A DNA stretch of 64,000 bases from Corallococcus interemptor (GCF_003668875.1 NZ_RAWM01000002.1:1-64000); one strand, 5' to 3'. Positions 26,578 through 39,191 are shown, counted from the stretch's first letter. Notes: generated from the letters alone by a model not told the origin. Translations and numbers: made by a program.

Positions 26578-27730
26578 CGACCTCCACGCCCTTGCGCGGC
26601 AGCACCACGCGGAACTCCGTGTAGGGCCCGGTGCCGGAGAGCACCTCCACGCCGCCCTGATGCGCGTGGATGATCTGCTGGACGATGTAGAGCCCCAGGC
26701 CCAGGCCTTCTCCCCGGCCCCGGCGCTGCTGGCCGCCGCGGAACGGGTCGAAGAGGAAGGGCAAGAGGTGGGCCGGGATGACGCCCACGTTGGTGATGGT
26801 GAACCTCAGCGCGTCGTCGCGCGTGCCGTCCACGTGGATGCGCACCGGCTCCGCGGCGTCGCCGTACTGGAGCGCGTTGCCGATGAGGTTGGAGGCCACC
26901 TGCGCCAGCCGGTCCGCGTCCCAGTCCCCCACCAGGTCGCCGTCCTGCCGCACCTCGATGCGGTGGCGCGGCCAGGCCGTCTGGTGCTCCTGCACCATGC
27001 GCTGCACCAGCTGCCCGAAGTCCGTCTCCCCCCGGCGCAGGGGGATGCCTCCGGCCAGCCGCGCGCGCGCCAGGTCCAGCACGTCTTCAATCATCCGGCT
27101 CATGCGCTTGCCGGCGGCCATCATCCGCGAGGCCGTCTTCTTCACGGCCTCGTCCTCCGAGCGGCGCTGGAGCAGGTCCGCCGCGGTGAGCATGGCGGAC
27201 AGGGGGTTTCTCAGGTCGTGCCCCAGCACGGCGGTGAACATCTCGTTGAGGCGCAGGGTCTCCGCGAGCGTGTCCAGCTGCTGCGCCAGCTGCTGCTTCT
27301 GGCGGTGCATCTGGAAGAAGACCTCCGCCTTGGCGCGCAGCGCGTGGGCCTCCAGCGGCTTGAAGAGGAAGTCCACCGCTCCGGCCTCGTAGCCCTTGAA
27401 GGTGCGCCACGGGTCGCCCGCGCCCGCGGTGACGAAGATGATGGGCACGTCGCGGGTGCGCTCGGAGCCGCGCATCAGCTCCGCCAGCTCGAAGCCGTCC
27501 ATCTCCGGCATCTGCACGTCCACCAGCGCGAGCGCGAACTCGTGGAGCAGCAGCAGCTCCAGGGCCTCCGCGCCGGAGCGGGCGCAGTGCACCTCCACGT
27601 CGTCGCGCCGCAGCACGGCGGAGAGCGCCAGGAGGTTCTCCTCCAGGTCGTCGACGAGCAGGCACTTCACCCGGGAGGCCACGGGCTGGGGCTCCTTGCT
27701 GAGGATGGAAAGGTCAGATAGCACCGCCAT
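26567..27730 (-). CDS. Receiver-histidine kinase (REC-HisKA-HATPase)
   Basis: This 387-residue cytoplasmic protein has an N-terminal receiver (CLLVDDLEEN, phosphoacceptor Asp in ALVDVQMPEMDG near 70, Lys in FLFKPLE), a short coiled coil, a HisKA with GHDLRNPLSA (His near 172) and an HATPase (NLIGNALQYG, GLGLGLYI). The N-to-C order makes it a kinase controlled by phosphorylation of its own receiver, so it likely takes phosphate from the hybrid kinase encoded first in this operon. It is the last gene; ATG 27730 lies 17 bases inside the end of the cheB-like gene, so translation is coupled. The long upstream frame is shadow. Confidence 0.9.
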   Translation of the reverse strand: MAVLSDLSILSKEPQPVASRVKCLLVDDLEENLLALSAVLRRDDVEVHCARSGAEALELLLLHEFALALVDVQMPEMDGFELAELMRGSERTRDVPIIFVTAGAGDPWRTFKGYEAGAVDFLFKPLEAHALRAKAEVFFQMHRQKQQLAQQLDTLAETLRLNEMFTAVLGHDLRNPLSAMLTAADLLQRRSEDEAVKKTASRMMAAGKRMSRMIEDVLDLARARLAGGIPLRRGETDFGQLVQRMVQEHQTAWPRHRIEVRQDGDLVGDWDADRLAQVASNLIGNALQYGDAAEPVRIHVDGTRDDALRFTITNVGVIPAHLLPFLFDPFRGGQQRRGRGEGLGLGLYIVQQIIHAHQGGVEVLSGTGPYTEFRVVLPRKGVEVVKL

Positions 27731-28334
27731 CTCCCCATGCCCGCAGGACGGCGGGCATCTGTTCAAGAGGCAGCACGAAATCCACCTCGCCGGCCGCGAG
27801 CGCCGCCTGGGGCATGGTGGGCGCACGCGCGGTGGAAGGCTCCTGCACCAGCGTGACGCCTCCCCGGCGCTTCACTGCCTGGAGCCCCAGGGCCCCGTCC
27901 GCGTTGGCACCCGTCAGGATGACGCCACCCAGGCGCTTGCCATAGCCGGCCGCGGCGGACTCGAAGAGCACGTCGATGGCGGGGCGTGAGAAGTGGACGG
28001 GGGCGTCCGCGGACAGCGCGAGCGACGGCCCCCGCGCGTCCCGGTCCACGAGCAGGTGGTGGTTCGGGGGCGCGAAGTAGACCGTCCCAGGCTGGATGGG
28101 CTGCTTGTCGGCGGCCTCGTGCACCGGAAGCCGGCACCGGACGGAGAACACCTCCACCAGCAGGCTGGGGAGGTGGCGGGGCAGGTGCACGACGATGAGC
28201 AGCGCGGGCCGGAAGTCATGGGGCAGTGTGGGCAGCAGGTGCGTCAGGGCTTCCACGCCTCCCGCCGACGTGCCGAGGACGATGGCGTCGACGCGGCCAG
28301 CGGGCGGTGCGGAGGGGCGGTGTGGAGTGGGCAT
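27714..28334 (-). CDS. CheB-type methylesterase without receiver domain
   Basis: CheB enzymes remove methyl groups from chemoreceptor glutamates. This 206-residue protein is only the catalytic domain: Ser in GTSAGGVEAL (residue about 23), His in VVHLPRH and Asp in TGANADGALGL, the full catalytic triad. The usual N-terminal receiver is missing, so it is not under direct phosphorylation control. The start ATG 28334 (MPTPHRPSAPP) lies 14 bases after the CheR stop; the frame that continues to 29279 overlaps cheR and is not coding. Located between CheR and a receiver-kinase gene. No methyl-accepting protein or CheA is encoded nearby, so its substrate is open. Confidence 0.9.
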   Translation of the reverse strand: MPTPHRPSAPPAGRVDAIVLGTSAGGVEALTHLLPTLPHDFRPALLIVVHLPRHLPSLLVEVFSVRCRLPVHEAADKQPIQPGTVYFAPPNHHLLVDRDARGPSLALSADAPVHFSRPAIDVLFESAAAGYGKRLGGVILTGANADGALGLQAVKRRGGVTLVQEPSTARAPTMPQAALAAGEVDFVLPLEQMPAVLRAWGDGGAI

Positions 28335-28348
28335 GGGCGGCGGGTCCT

Positions 28349-29176
28349 CTAGCGTTTCTGGTAGAGCCGGTCCTCGGGGACGACAGGGGTGAAGGACGCC
28401 TCGTGCGAGGAGAAGCGCAGCGACTCGCGCGCCCCCAGGCCCAGGAACCCCTTGTGACAGAGCGACTCCGCGAACAGGCCCAGCGCGCGCTCCTGCAGGT
28501 CGCGGTTGAAGTAGATGAGCACGTTGCGGCACGACAAGAGCTGCACCTCCGCGAAGACGCTGTCGGTGGCCAGGCTGTGGTCGGAGAAGACGATGTGGCT
28601 CTTGAGTGAGCGGTCGAACACCGCGCCGCCGTACGCGGCCGTGTAGTAGTCCGACAGCGACGTGCGCGCGCCGGACAGCTGGTGGTTCTGGGTGAAGGAC
28701 GCGACGCGGTCCACCGCGTACACGCCCGCCTCCGCGCTCTGGAGCGCGGTGGGGTTGATGTCCGTGGCGTAGATGAGCGTGCGCTCCAGCAGACCCTCCT
28801 CCCGCAGGAGGATGGCCAGCGACCAGGCCTCCTCCCCGGTGCTGCACCCGGCCACCCACACCTTGAGCGACGGATAGGTGTGCAGGACGGGCACCACGTG
28901 CTCGCGCAGGCCGCGGAAGTAGGACGGGTCGCGGAACAGCTCGCTCACCTGCACCGTGAGGTAGTCCAGCAGTACGGGGAACAGCGTGGGCTCGTGCAGC
29001 ACCCGGTCCTGGAGCTGGGACAGCGTGGCGCAGCCGAAGTGGTCCGCGGCCTGGGCCAGCCGGCGCGTGAGCGACGACAGCGCGTAGCCGCGGAAGTCGT
29101 AGTGGTACTTCAGATAGAGCGCCTCGAGCAGCAGCCGCAGCTCGATGTCGAACTCCTTCGTCGCCACGTCGAGCAT
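28349..29176 (-). CDS. CheR-type protein methyltransferase
   Basis: CheR methylates glutamates of receptor proteins with S-adenosylmethionine. The 275-residue protein has the N-terminal helical part (YDFRGYALSSLTRRL) and SAM-binding domain: ELFRDPSYF, VWVAGCSTGEEAWSLAI, YATDINPTAL and LSCRNVLIYF, all diagnostic. There is no pentapeptide-binding insertion problem visible and length fits the family. It starts at ATG 29176, nine bases after the hybrid kinase stop, and is followed by cheB at 14 bases. Absence of receptors or CheA in the cluster suggests a target other than classic chemoreceptors, perhaps the coiled-coil part of the hybrid kinase, which is speculation. Confidence 0.93.
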   Translation of the reverse strand: MLDVATKEFDIELRLLLEALYLKYHYDFRGYALSSLTRRLAQAADHFGCATLSQLQDRVLHEPTLFPVLLDYLTVQVSELFRDPSYFRGLREHVVPVLHTYPSLKVWVAGCSTGEEAWSLAILLREEGLLERTLIYATDINPTALQSAEAGVYAVDRVASFTQNHQLSGARTSLSDYYTAAYGGAVFDRSLKSHIVFSDHSLATDSVFAEVQLLSCRNVLIYFNRDLQERALGLFAESLCHKGFLGLGARESLRFSSHEASFTPVVPEDRLYQKR

Positions 29177-29185
29177 CGGAAGGCC

Positions 29186-32566
<3,381 letters not shown>

Positions 32567-32738
32567 GGGCACCTCCAGGGGGCGCACGGAAGGTAGACCA
32601 TCAAGGTGGAGCGCACGGAAGGACCCGTCCGACGAAGATGAACGGAGGGACTACCATGTCATCCGGGTGCGTCCGGGAGCCCGGCGCGACGAAGTGTCGG
32701 CTTGTGCGCGCCGGGCGGTGGCGCCTGGCTGCTTGTGG

Positions 32739-33647
32739 CTAGAAGGCGCCGGACAGGCCCACCATCTGGGTCCCGACCATCGGGTTGAGTGACACCGAGG
32801 ACGGCCGCGCGGGGGAGGGGGCTTCGTCGTCCACGCGGCTGTGCAGGAGCAGGGGCACGGCGACGCCGAACGCGGCGCCCATCACGGCGCCGGTGAGCAC
32901 GTCGGAGAGGTAGTGCTTGTCCGCGCCCATGCGCAGGAGGCCCACGGACGCGGCGAGCGGCAGGCCCACGCCCCAGATGACGGCCTGGTGCTTGTAGCCG
33001 CGCAACGAGGCCACGGTGCCGGCGGACACGGCCAGGGAGAAGGCCAGGTTGGTGTGGCCGCTGTAGAACGACAGGTTGTTGTCAGTGGGGTGCGCGGTGA
33101 GGCCCTTCTCCTCTTCCGGGAGGACGTGGACGAAGGGGCGCTCGCGGCCCACGGCGAACTTCACGGCCTGGTTGGCCACGGAGGCGAGCACGGCGCTCTG
33201 CACCATGATGGCGGCGTCCTGGGCGAAGAACTCCGTGGAGGCACCGCTGCTGCGGCCCACGGCGTACTGGGTGCCCAGGATGCCCAGCGGCACCCCCGCG
33301 AACCCGAGGATGTTGCTCCAGGTGTCCGCGCGCTTGCGGGAGGCCTCCGTGCTGCCCGCGAGGCCCCGCCCCCAGCGATCCAACCGGTTGAGCCGGTCCG
33401 TGCCGTCCGGCGCGCGGTCGCACCAGCGGCACTGCGCCGGGGCCAGGTTGTCCTTGAAGACGGACTCGCTGGAGATCCACAGCACGCCCGCGGTGCCGGT
33501 GATGATGCCGTCGCGGGTCCAGTTGAAGCGCAGCGCGCGCGGCGCATCGGAGGGCTCCTGCGCGGCGGCGGGAGACAGCGGCGCCAGCAGCAGCAGGCAG
33601 AAGGTGGCCAGGGTCCGGTAGGAGGCAAGCATGGGGCGGCGGAGCAT
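32739..33647 (-). CDS. Exported PAP2-type phosphatase
   Basis: This 302-residue protein starts with a signal peptide (LASYRTLATFCLLLLAPLSPAAAQE). The PAP2 acid phosphatase motifs are present: KFAVGRERP (KxxxxxxRP), SFYSGHTN (usually PSGH, here YSGH) and RMGADKHYLSDVLTGA (SRxxxxxHxxxD type, first residue R and the expected histidine-aspartate pair present). Several hydrophobic segments in the C-terminal half suggest membrane association. Family members dephosphorylate lipid or isoprenoid phosphates. The first 60 residues after the signal contain a CRWC pair. ATG 33647 is used (GGAG upstream); GTG 33671 and ATG 33632 are possible. It lies 44 bases behind the LysR gene on the same strand. Confidence 0.8.
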   Translation of the reverse strand: MLRRPMLASYRTLATFCLLLLAPLSPAAAQEPSDAPRALRFNWTRDGIITGTAGVLWISSESVFKDNLAPAQCRWCDRAPDGTDRLNRLDRWGRGLAGSTEASRKRADTWSNILGFAGVPLGILGTQYAVGRSSGASTEFFAQDAAIMVQSAVLASVANQAVKFAVGRERPFVHVLPEEEKGLTAHPTDNNLSFYSGHTNLAFSLAVSAGTVASLRGYKHQAVIWGVGLPLAASVGLLRMGADKHYLSDVLTGAVMGAAFGVAVPLLLHSRVDDEAPSPARPSSVSLNPMVGTQMVGLSGAF

Positions 33648-33691
33648 AAAGGCGCTCCGCCCCTTTCCCACAATCCCGGTTGCGTGGGTTT

Positions 33692-34600
33692 TCAGCGCGC
33701 CCCGGCCTCGTCCTCCTCGACGAGCCGCGCCAGGAAGTCGCCCAGGGCCTTCACCTTGGGCGGGGTGCGCCGGGCCTGGGGCCAGACGAGCCAGAGCGCG
33801 CCACGCTCCAGGGAGTGTTCGCGCAGGAAGGGGCGCAGCGTGCCGGCCTCCAGCTCCGGGCGGATCATCAGCTCCACGAACTGGGCGATGCCGAAGCCCG
33901 CCCGGGCCGCGTGGGTGACGGCCTCGCTGTTGTTGAAGACGAAGGTCTCCGGGATGCGCGGGGCGGGGGCGCCCGGGGGCTGGCGCAGGGCCCAGGACTC
34001 CACGCGGCCGGTGGACACGAAGCGGTAGCGGATGCAGTCGTGCTCCTGGAGCGCGTCGAGCGAGCGCGGCGTGCCATGCGCCTGGAGGTACGCGGGCGAC
34101 GCGCAGAGGATGAAGCGCTTGGGGCCCAGGCGGCGGCGCATGAGGCGCGAGCCGGTGAGCTCCCCGCAGCGCACGGCCGCGTCCAGTCCGTCCCCCACGA
34201 TGTCGGCCACGTGGTCGTTGACGTCCAGGTCCAGCTCCAGGTGCGGGTACTCGCGGCGGAAGCGCTGGAGGTTGGGGATGATGAGGCGCAGCGCGAGCAT
34301 CTCCGGGACGGAGACGCGCACGCGGCCCCTGGGAGTGCGAACGGCGTGGGCGAGCTCCGACTCCGCGTCGCGAAGTTCGGTGAGGGCGCGCACGCAGCGC
34401 TCGTGGAAGCGGGCGCCCTGTTCGGTGAGGTGCATGCGCCGCGTGGTGCGCTGGAAGAGGCGGGTGCCCAGGCGCTCCTCCAGGCGGGCCACGCTCTTGC
34501 TCGCGGCGGAAGGCGTGATGCCCAGCGCGCGGGCGGCGGAGGCGAAGCTCCCGGTCTCCGCGACGCGGGCGAAGACGCCGATGGCGGACAGGCTCTCCAT
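33692..34600 (-). CDS. LysR-family transcriptional regulator
   Basis: The 302-residue protein has the N-terminal winged helix of LysR regulators (MESLSAIGVFARVAETGSF, SAASKSVARLEERLGTRLFQRTTRR) and a C-terminal periplasmic-binding-like effector domain from about residue 90 (LDLDVNDHVADIVGDGLDAAVRCG). It belongs to the AaeR/DsdC-like subgroup by sequence style. The start ATG 34600 has GGAGGA at good spacing. It is divergent from an alpha/beta hydrolase gene with a 117-base gap containing a dyad, the typical layout for a LysR regulator controlling its neighbour and itself. Effector unknown. Confidence 0.93.
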   Translation of the reverse strand: MESLSAIGVFARVAETGSFASAARALGITPSAASKSVARLEERLGTRLFQRTTRRMHLTEQGARFHERCVRALTELRDAESELAHAVRTPRGRVRVSVPEMLALRLIIPNLQRFRREYPHLELDLDVNDHVADIVGDGLDAAVRCGELTGSRLMRRRLGPKRFILCASPAYLQAHGTPRSLDALQEHDCIRYRFVSTGRVESWALRQPPGAPAPRIPETFVFNNSEAVTHAARAGFGIAQFVELMIRPELEAGTLRPFLREHSLERGALWLVWPQARRTPPKVKALGDFLARLVEEDEAGAR

Positions 34601-34645
34601 GCGTTCCTCCGGGGCTTGATGATTCCGGACGCGGGTGTCCGGAGT

Positions 34646-34668
34646 GAAATGGCAGACAGCGTCATTTC
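34646..34668. promoter_or_regulatory. Dyad in LysR/hydrolase divergent promoter, likely LysR operator
   Basis: GAAATG (34646-34651) and CATTTC (34663-34668) are perfect inverted repeats separated by 11 bases, between the divergent LysR and hydrolase genes. The size and position match LysR-type boxes. It is about 50 bases upstream of the hydrolase start and 46 bases from the regulator start. Confidence 0.5.
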
Positions 34669-34717
34669 GCGCACGCCTTTTCCACCGCATGAATGCTGGG
34701 GAAAGGAAACACGCGCC

Positions 34718-35656
34718 ATGTCCACGCCTCTGAAGCCCACGAACAGGTCATCCCCCATTCCCCGCCGCGACATGCTGGGAGCGGGAGCCGCGCTGATGCT
34801 CGCCGGTTGCGCGACCGCGTCCGGCACGGGAACGCGCGAGGCTGTGACGGGGAGCCCGGTGGCCTTCACCCAGCATCGGTTCACCTCCGCGGACGGCACG
34901 TCGCTGTCGTACTTCCGGCAAGGACAGGGGCCCGCGCTCGTGTGGGTCCACGGCACGCTCAGCACGTGGGACGACTGGCGGGACGTGGCGTCACGGCTGT
35001 CTCCGCGCTTCACGAACTTCGTGCTGGAGCGGCGCGGGCGAGGAGCCAGCGCGGATGGAGCGGCGTACGCGCTGGAGCGCGAGGTGGAGGACGTGCTCGC
35101 GTTGATGGAGGAGGCCGGGCCTGGCGCCTCGCTGTTCGGCCATTCGCTGGGCGGAATCCTCGCGCTGGAGGCAGCGGTGCGGAGGCCTCCGGCGCGGCTG
35201 GTGCTCTACGAGCCGCCGTTTCCCATCTCCCAGCGCATCACGCGCGAGGCCGTGGAACGGGTCCGGACGACCTGGAAGCGCGAGGGACCGGACGCGGCGC
35301 TCGTGGCCGCGCAGCACCACATCTTCCGGATGCTCACGGCGGAGCAACTCGAAGCCTTCCGGCAGACGCCCCAGTGGGCGAAGCAGCTCGGCATGATGGA
35401 GACCTTCCTGCGGGAAATCAGCGCGGTGGCGGAGCTCCCGATGGGAGTGGAGCGCTTCCGCGCGGTGGACACCGCCACCCGGGTGGTCCTGGGAGACCAG
35501 AGTCCGCGGGTGCTCCTGGCGGAACCCGCCCAAGCCCTGACCCGGGTCCTCCCGCGAGCAACCCTCCGGGGGTTGCCAGGACAAGGCCACGTGGCCCACG
35601 TCTCCGCCCCCGCGCGGCTCGCCCAAGAAGTGGAGGACTTCCTCACCGCGAGCTGA
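34718..35656 (+). CDS. Alpha/beta hydrolase, lipoprotein/Tat-type signal
   Basis: The 312-residue protein has an N-terminal RRDMLGAGAALMLAGC sequence: twin arginines followed by a hydrophobic stretch and a LAGC lipobox, so it is probably a Tat-exported lipoprotein. The mature part is a typical alpha/beta hydrolase: VHGTLSTWDDW (oxyanion region), nucleophile elbow FGHSLGG, VLGDQSP and the catalytic His in GQGHVAH. Reactions of relatives are ester or epoxide cleavage; substrate unknown. ATG 34718 follows AAAGGA. Divergent from the LysR regulator that probably controls it. The longer in-frame extension upstream crosses the regulator gene and is not coding. Confidence 0.88.
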   Translation: MSTPLKPTNRSSPIPRRDMLGAGAALMLAGCATASGTGTREAVTGSPVAFTQHRFTSADGTSLSYFRQGQGPALVWVHGTLSTWDDWRDVASRLSPRFTNFVLERRGRGASADGAAYALEREVEDVLALMEEAGPGASLFGHSLGGILALEAAVRRPPARLVLYEPPFPISQRITREAVERVRTTWKREGPDAALVAAQHHIFRMLTAEQLEAFRQTPQWAKQLGMMETFLREISAVAELPMGVERFRAVDTATRVVLGDQSPRVLLAEPAQALTRVLPRATLRGLPGQGHVAHVSAPARLAQEVEDFLTAS

Positions 35657-35740
35657 CCCACGGACCGAGCCCGACCCTGTGGCTGCCCTGGCCAGCAACG
35701 CGTCAGACAGGTTGCCGAGGCGCCTGACGCAGGATTCCAG

Positions 35741-35769
35741 AACCTGTCCGACTGTCGGACAGGTTTTCA
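35741..35769 (+). terminator. 25-base palindrome, terminator or operator
   Basis: Arm 35741-35752 (AACCTGTCCGAC) and arm 35754-35765 (GTCGGACAGGTT) are exact inverted repeats around a single T, followed by two more T. It is 84 bases after the hydrolase stop and could be its intrinsic terminator. The motif GACAGGTT also occurs at 35706-35713, which fits a repeated operator equally well (TetR-type palindromes have this look). Confidence 0.5.
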
Positions 35770-35945
35770 GACCCCGGGCGCCCCCGGGCTGACCGGTGCT
35801 GTCCCGGGTCGGGCGGAAGCCTTGTGTCCTCGGACTTCCCGGGTTCCGAGGGCAGCAGGCGGGCGGACGACGGGCCAGGGTGTGGGAATGGGCACAAAGG
35901 AGCATGAAAACGGCGCCCCTGGCCGTTCTAGAGTCCTCGCCCCGC

Positions 35946-38900
35946 ATGTCCCGCCCTGGCCGCACACTTCACGTCTTCCCCGATGCCGCGCGCCGCCAGG
36001 CTGCCCTGCGGGCGGAGCGGCGTGCGCGGGGCATCAGCGTGGGGACCCACCTGCTCACGTGGGGCGACTTCGTCCACGCGCTGGGTGGCGCGCGCGAGCT
36101 CAACCGCCGGCCCTGTCCCGCCATGACGGCCCGCGCCGTGGTGTCAGGCCTGGGCGCTACCCTGGGCCCCACCCCGTTCGGCGACTACGTGCGCGAGCCC
36201 GCCTTCGCCCGCGCCGCCGCGGATGTCCTGCTGGACCTGAAGGCCGGCCGCCTCACCCCGCGCGAGCTCCAGGACGCCGCGGAGGTGCTGCCGCCCGAGC
36301 GCCGCACTCGCGCGCGTGTCCTCGCCCGGCTCTATCACCTGTACGAACAGCGCCTCGCGGAGCTGGGGCTCGCGGACCGCGAGGACGTACTCCGGGGCGC
36401 GCGCGAGGCGCTGGACCGGGGCGCGTGGCCCTCGGGCTGGGACGGCGTGACGGCGCTGGTGCTCCATGGCGTCTACGACGTGCGCCCGTCCAAGCTGGAG
36501 CTGCTGATGGGGCTCGCCGCCGCGTGCGAGGCCCGGCGCGTGTCGCTGCGCGTGGAGACGCCCGTGGGCGGCTCGCCCGTGGCGGACGCGGCGCTCGCGG
36601 CGCTGTTCCGCGCCTTCGAGAACCGGGGCGAGACCATGCCCCACGTGGACCTCTTCAAGGCCGACGTCACCTTCGAGGGCCGCCCCTTCACGGACCTGGG
36701 CCGCCACCTGTTCTCACCCCGCGCCGCGCGCGACGTGCTGAAGGGCGCGGTGGACGGGCTGTCCGTGTGGAACGCCACGAACGCGCGCGAGGAGGCCCGC
36801 GTGGTGGCCCGCGACGTGCGCCGCCTCATCGACGCGGGCAGCGCGCCGGGCGACATCGCCATCGCGTACCGGGACCTGGGCCCGGAGGCGGGCTGGCTCG
36901 CGGAGGCGCTGGGCGACCTGGGCGTGCCGGTGCGCCTGCCCTGGGGTGAACCGCTCGCGCTCGCGGGGCCGGTGCGGCTGGCCCTGGAGCTGCCGGTGCT
37001 GATGGAGGACGGCTTCCCCGCCGAGCGCGTCGCGGAGCTCGTCTCCAGCCGCTACGTGCCCTCGCTGTCGCGCGGAGGGCCGGACGCGCCCGCGACCCTC
37101 TTCGCGCTCGCCGCCGCGCGCGACGATCGCCTGGGCGCCACGCGAGGCAAGGGCGCCTACGACGTGCGCCTGGACGGGCTCGCGCGCCGGATGGCCGCGC
37201 AGGGCGGCAAGCGCAAGGAGGACGCGGTCAAGGTGATGGCCGTGCGCGCCCTGCGAGACCGCGTGATGCGGCTCATCGCCGAATGCCGCGACATCCCCCA
37301 GGAAGCCCCCGCCGCGGAGTCCGTGGCCGCGTGGTGGAAGGTCGTGGAGCGGCTGGGCCTCCTGGACTCCGCGGGGCCCCTGGAGGCTCACGAAGCCGGA
37401 GACCTGGGCGCGCGCATCGAGGACGCCAGGGCCCGCGACGACGCGGCGCTCGCGGCGTTCCGTCAGCGGATGGAAGCGCTGCTGCGCTCACTGCACGCCG
37501 TGGGCGGAGGCCCGCGCATCACCCGGCGCGTGCTGGGCCGCTGGCTGGCGGACGCGCTGCGCGACGTGCACCTGCCCGCGCGAGGCCCCTCCACGGGCGC
37601 GGTGGAGGTGTTGGAGCTGGCCGAAGTGCCGGGACGCACCTTCCGCCACCTCTTCGTCGCCGGGCTCACGGAGGGCCGCCTGCCCGGAAGGGATCCGCCG
37701 TCGCCGCTGCTCGGAGACGCGGAGCGCGTGGCGCTCAACCAGCACCTGACCCGCGACGTGTTCCGCCTCACCGGCGGCGAGTTCGACGACCGCGCACCCT
37801 GGCGCCTCACGGAGGACCGGCTGCTCTTCGCCAGCGCGCTCGCGGCGGCGGAGGGCACGTTGAGCCTGTCGTTCGCGGTGAAGGCCGCGGGCGGGCAGGA
37901 GCAGGTGCCGTCCGCGTTCCTGGAAGAGGTGCGCCGGCTCACCGGCCACAAGTGGTCCACGCGCGCGCTGCCTCCGGTGCTGCCGCTGGACGAAGTGCTC
38001 ACGCTCCCGGAGCTGCGGCGCACCGTGGCCCTGGAGGCGCTGGCGGGCCTGACGTTCCCCTCCCTGCGCGTCACGGAGCCGGACCCCGCGGGCCAGGTGC
38101 TCAAGGAGCGCTTCGGCACGGACGACTGGTTCCGCAGCGCGCGCGAGCTGGCCCACATGGAGGCCGCGCGCCTGCGCTTCTTCGGCCGCGAGGACGAGCT
38201 GCCCGGCGAGTTCACCGGCGGCGTGCAGGGCCCCCTGCTGGAGCAGAAGCTGCGCGAGACGTTCCACTTCGGCCTGGAGCGCCCGCTGTCCGCCAGCGCC
38301 CTGTCGAAGTTCGGCAACTGCGGCTTCCAGGGCTTCATCGCCTACGGCCTGAAGGTCGCCGAACCCGTGGTGGCCAACGAGGAGTTCGACGCCCGGGGCC
38401 GGGGCACCTTCTGGCACCGCGTGATGGAGGAGGTGTTCCAGGCGCTCAAGGAGAAGAAGCTCCTGGGCCAGGCGCCGGAGGACATCCCGGAAGAGGTGCT
38501 GGAGAAGGCGGTCAAGAAGGCCAGCCGGCACTTCGCGGAGCTGTACCACGTGGGCCACCACGAGCTGTGGAAGCTCGCCGGAGAGAAGGCCCAGGCCATG
38601 GCCCGGCGCATCCTCGCGGATCCGAAGCGCGGCCTGCCGTTTGATCCACTGGTCCCCGAAGGCTTCGAGCTGCGCTTCGGCCCGGCGGCCGACGACAAGC
38701 GCTGGAGCGACGTGAAGCTGATGGTCGCCGAGGACGCCATCGTCTTCGAGGGTCAAATCGACCGGCTGGACACGGCCAGCGGGGAGGTGGGCGTCATCGA
38801 CTACAAGACGGGCCGCCTGGACAAGCGCACGCTGAAGGAGAACCTGCTGCGCTCGGACTTCCAGCTCCCGCTGTACCTCTACGCCGCGCGCGTCGCGGGC

Positions 38901-39191
38901 CACGTGGGCGCGAAGAACGCGGCGTGGTTCTCGCTGCGCACGGGCGACGCCATCCACCTGTCCTCGGTGATGCCGCCCGCGGAGCTGGAGGACCTGCTGT
39001 CCACCGACCCGGAGGTGCGCCAGCGCGTGGCGGACGCCGCGGGCCTCAACCTGCCCAACGCGGTGGAGTCGCTGGTGCGCCAGCTGCGCAAGGGCGACTT
39101 CCCGGCGCGGCCCAATGACTGCGGCAAGTGCGGCTACCGCGCGGTGTGCCGCATCACCGAGCGCCGCATCTCGGACGAGGGGAGCGGATGA
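35946..39191 (+). CDS. AddB-type subunit: PD-(D/E)xK nuclease with iron-sulfur staple
   Basis: This 1081-residue protein pairs with the next gene as a double-strand-break end resection machine of the AddAB family. The middle part is an inactivated helicase-like scaffold. The C-terminal nuclease is intact: GTFWHRVM (about 819), EGQIDRLD (about 935), VIDYKTG (about 951) and QLPLYLYA, the full PD-(D/E)xK set. One Cys at about 791 (FGNCGF) and three at about 1057-1067 (DCGKCGYRAVC) make the iron-sulfur staple typical of AddB. I chose ATG 35946 (MSRPGRTLHVFP, the conserved family start); ATG 35904 adds 14 residues with AAGGAGC close by. Its stop overlaps the helicase start (ATGA). Confidence 0.88.
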   Translation: MSRPGRTLHVFPDAARRQAALRAERRARGISVGTHLLTWGDFVHALGGARELNRRPCPAMTARAVVSGLGATLGPTPFGDYVREPAFARAAADVLLDLKAGRLTPRELQDAAEVLPPERRTRARVLARLYHLYEQRLAELGLADREDVLRGAREALDRGAWPSGWDGVTALVLHGVYDVRPSKLELLMGLAAACEARRVSLRVETPVGGSPVADAALAALFRAFENRGETMPHVDLFKADVTFEGRPFTDLGRHLFSPRAARDVLKGAVDGLSVWNATNAREEARVVARDVRRLIDAGSAPGDIAIAYRDLGPEAGWLAEALGDLGVPVRLPWGEPLALAGPVRLALELPVLMEDGFPAERVAELVSSRYVPSLSRGGPDAPATLFALAAARDDRLGATRGKGAYDVRLDGLARRMAAQGGKRKEDAVKVMAVRALRDRVMRLIAECRDIPQEAPAAESVAAWWKVVERLGLLDSAGPLEAHEAGDLGARIEDARARDDAALAAFRQRMEALLRSLHAVGGGPRITRRVLGRWLADALRDVHLPARGPSTGAVEVLELAEVPGRTFRHLFVAGLTEGRLPGRDPPSPLLGDAERVALNQHLTRDVFRLTGGEFDDRAPWRLTEDRLLFASALAAAEGTLSLSFAVKAAGGQEQVPSAFLEEVRRLTGHKWSTRALPPVLPLDEVLTLPELRRTVALEALAGLTFPSLRVTEPDPAGQVLKERFGTDDWFRSARELAHMEAARLRFFGREDELPGEFTGGVQGPLLEQKLRETFHFGLERPLSASALSKFGNCGFQGFIAYGLKVAEPVVANEEFDARGRGTFWHRVMEEVFQALKEKKLLGQAPEDIPEEVLEKAVKKASRHFAELYHVGHHELWKLAGEKAQAMARRILADPKRGLPFDPLVPEGFELRFGPAADDKRWSDVKLMVAEDAIVFEGQIDRLDTASGEVGVIDYKTGRLDKRTLKENLLRSDFQLPLYLYAARVAGHVGAKNAAWFSLRTGDAIHLSSVMPPAELEDLLSTDPEVRQRVADAAGLNLPNAVESLVRQLRKGDFPARPNDCGKCGYRAVCRITERRISDEGSG

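Noticed and set aside
27731-27826. N-terminal extension of the receiver-kinase
   Set aside because: It lies inside cheB and has Arg/Cys/Pro-rich composition; the receiver begins soon after ATG 27730.
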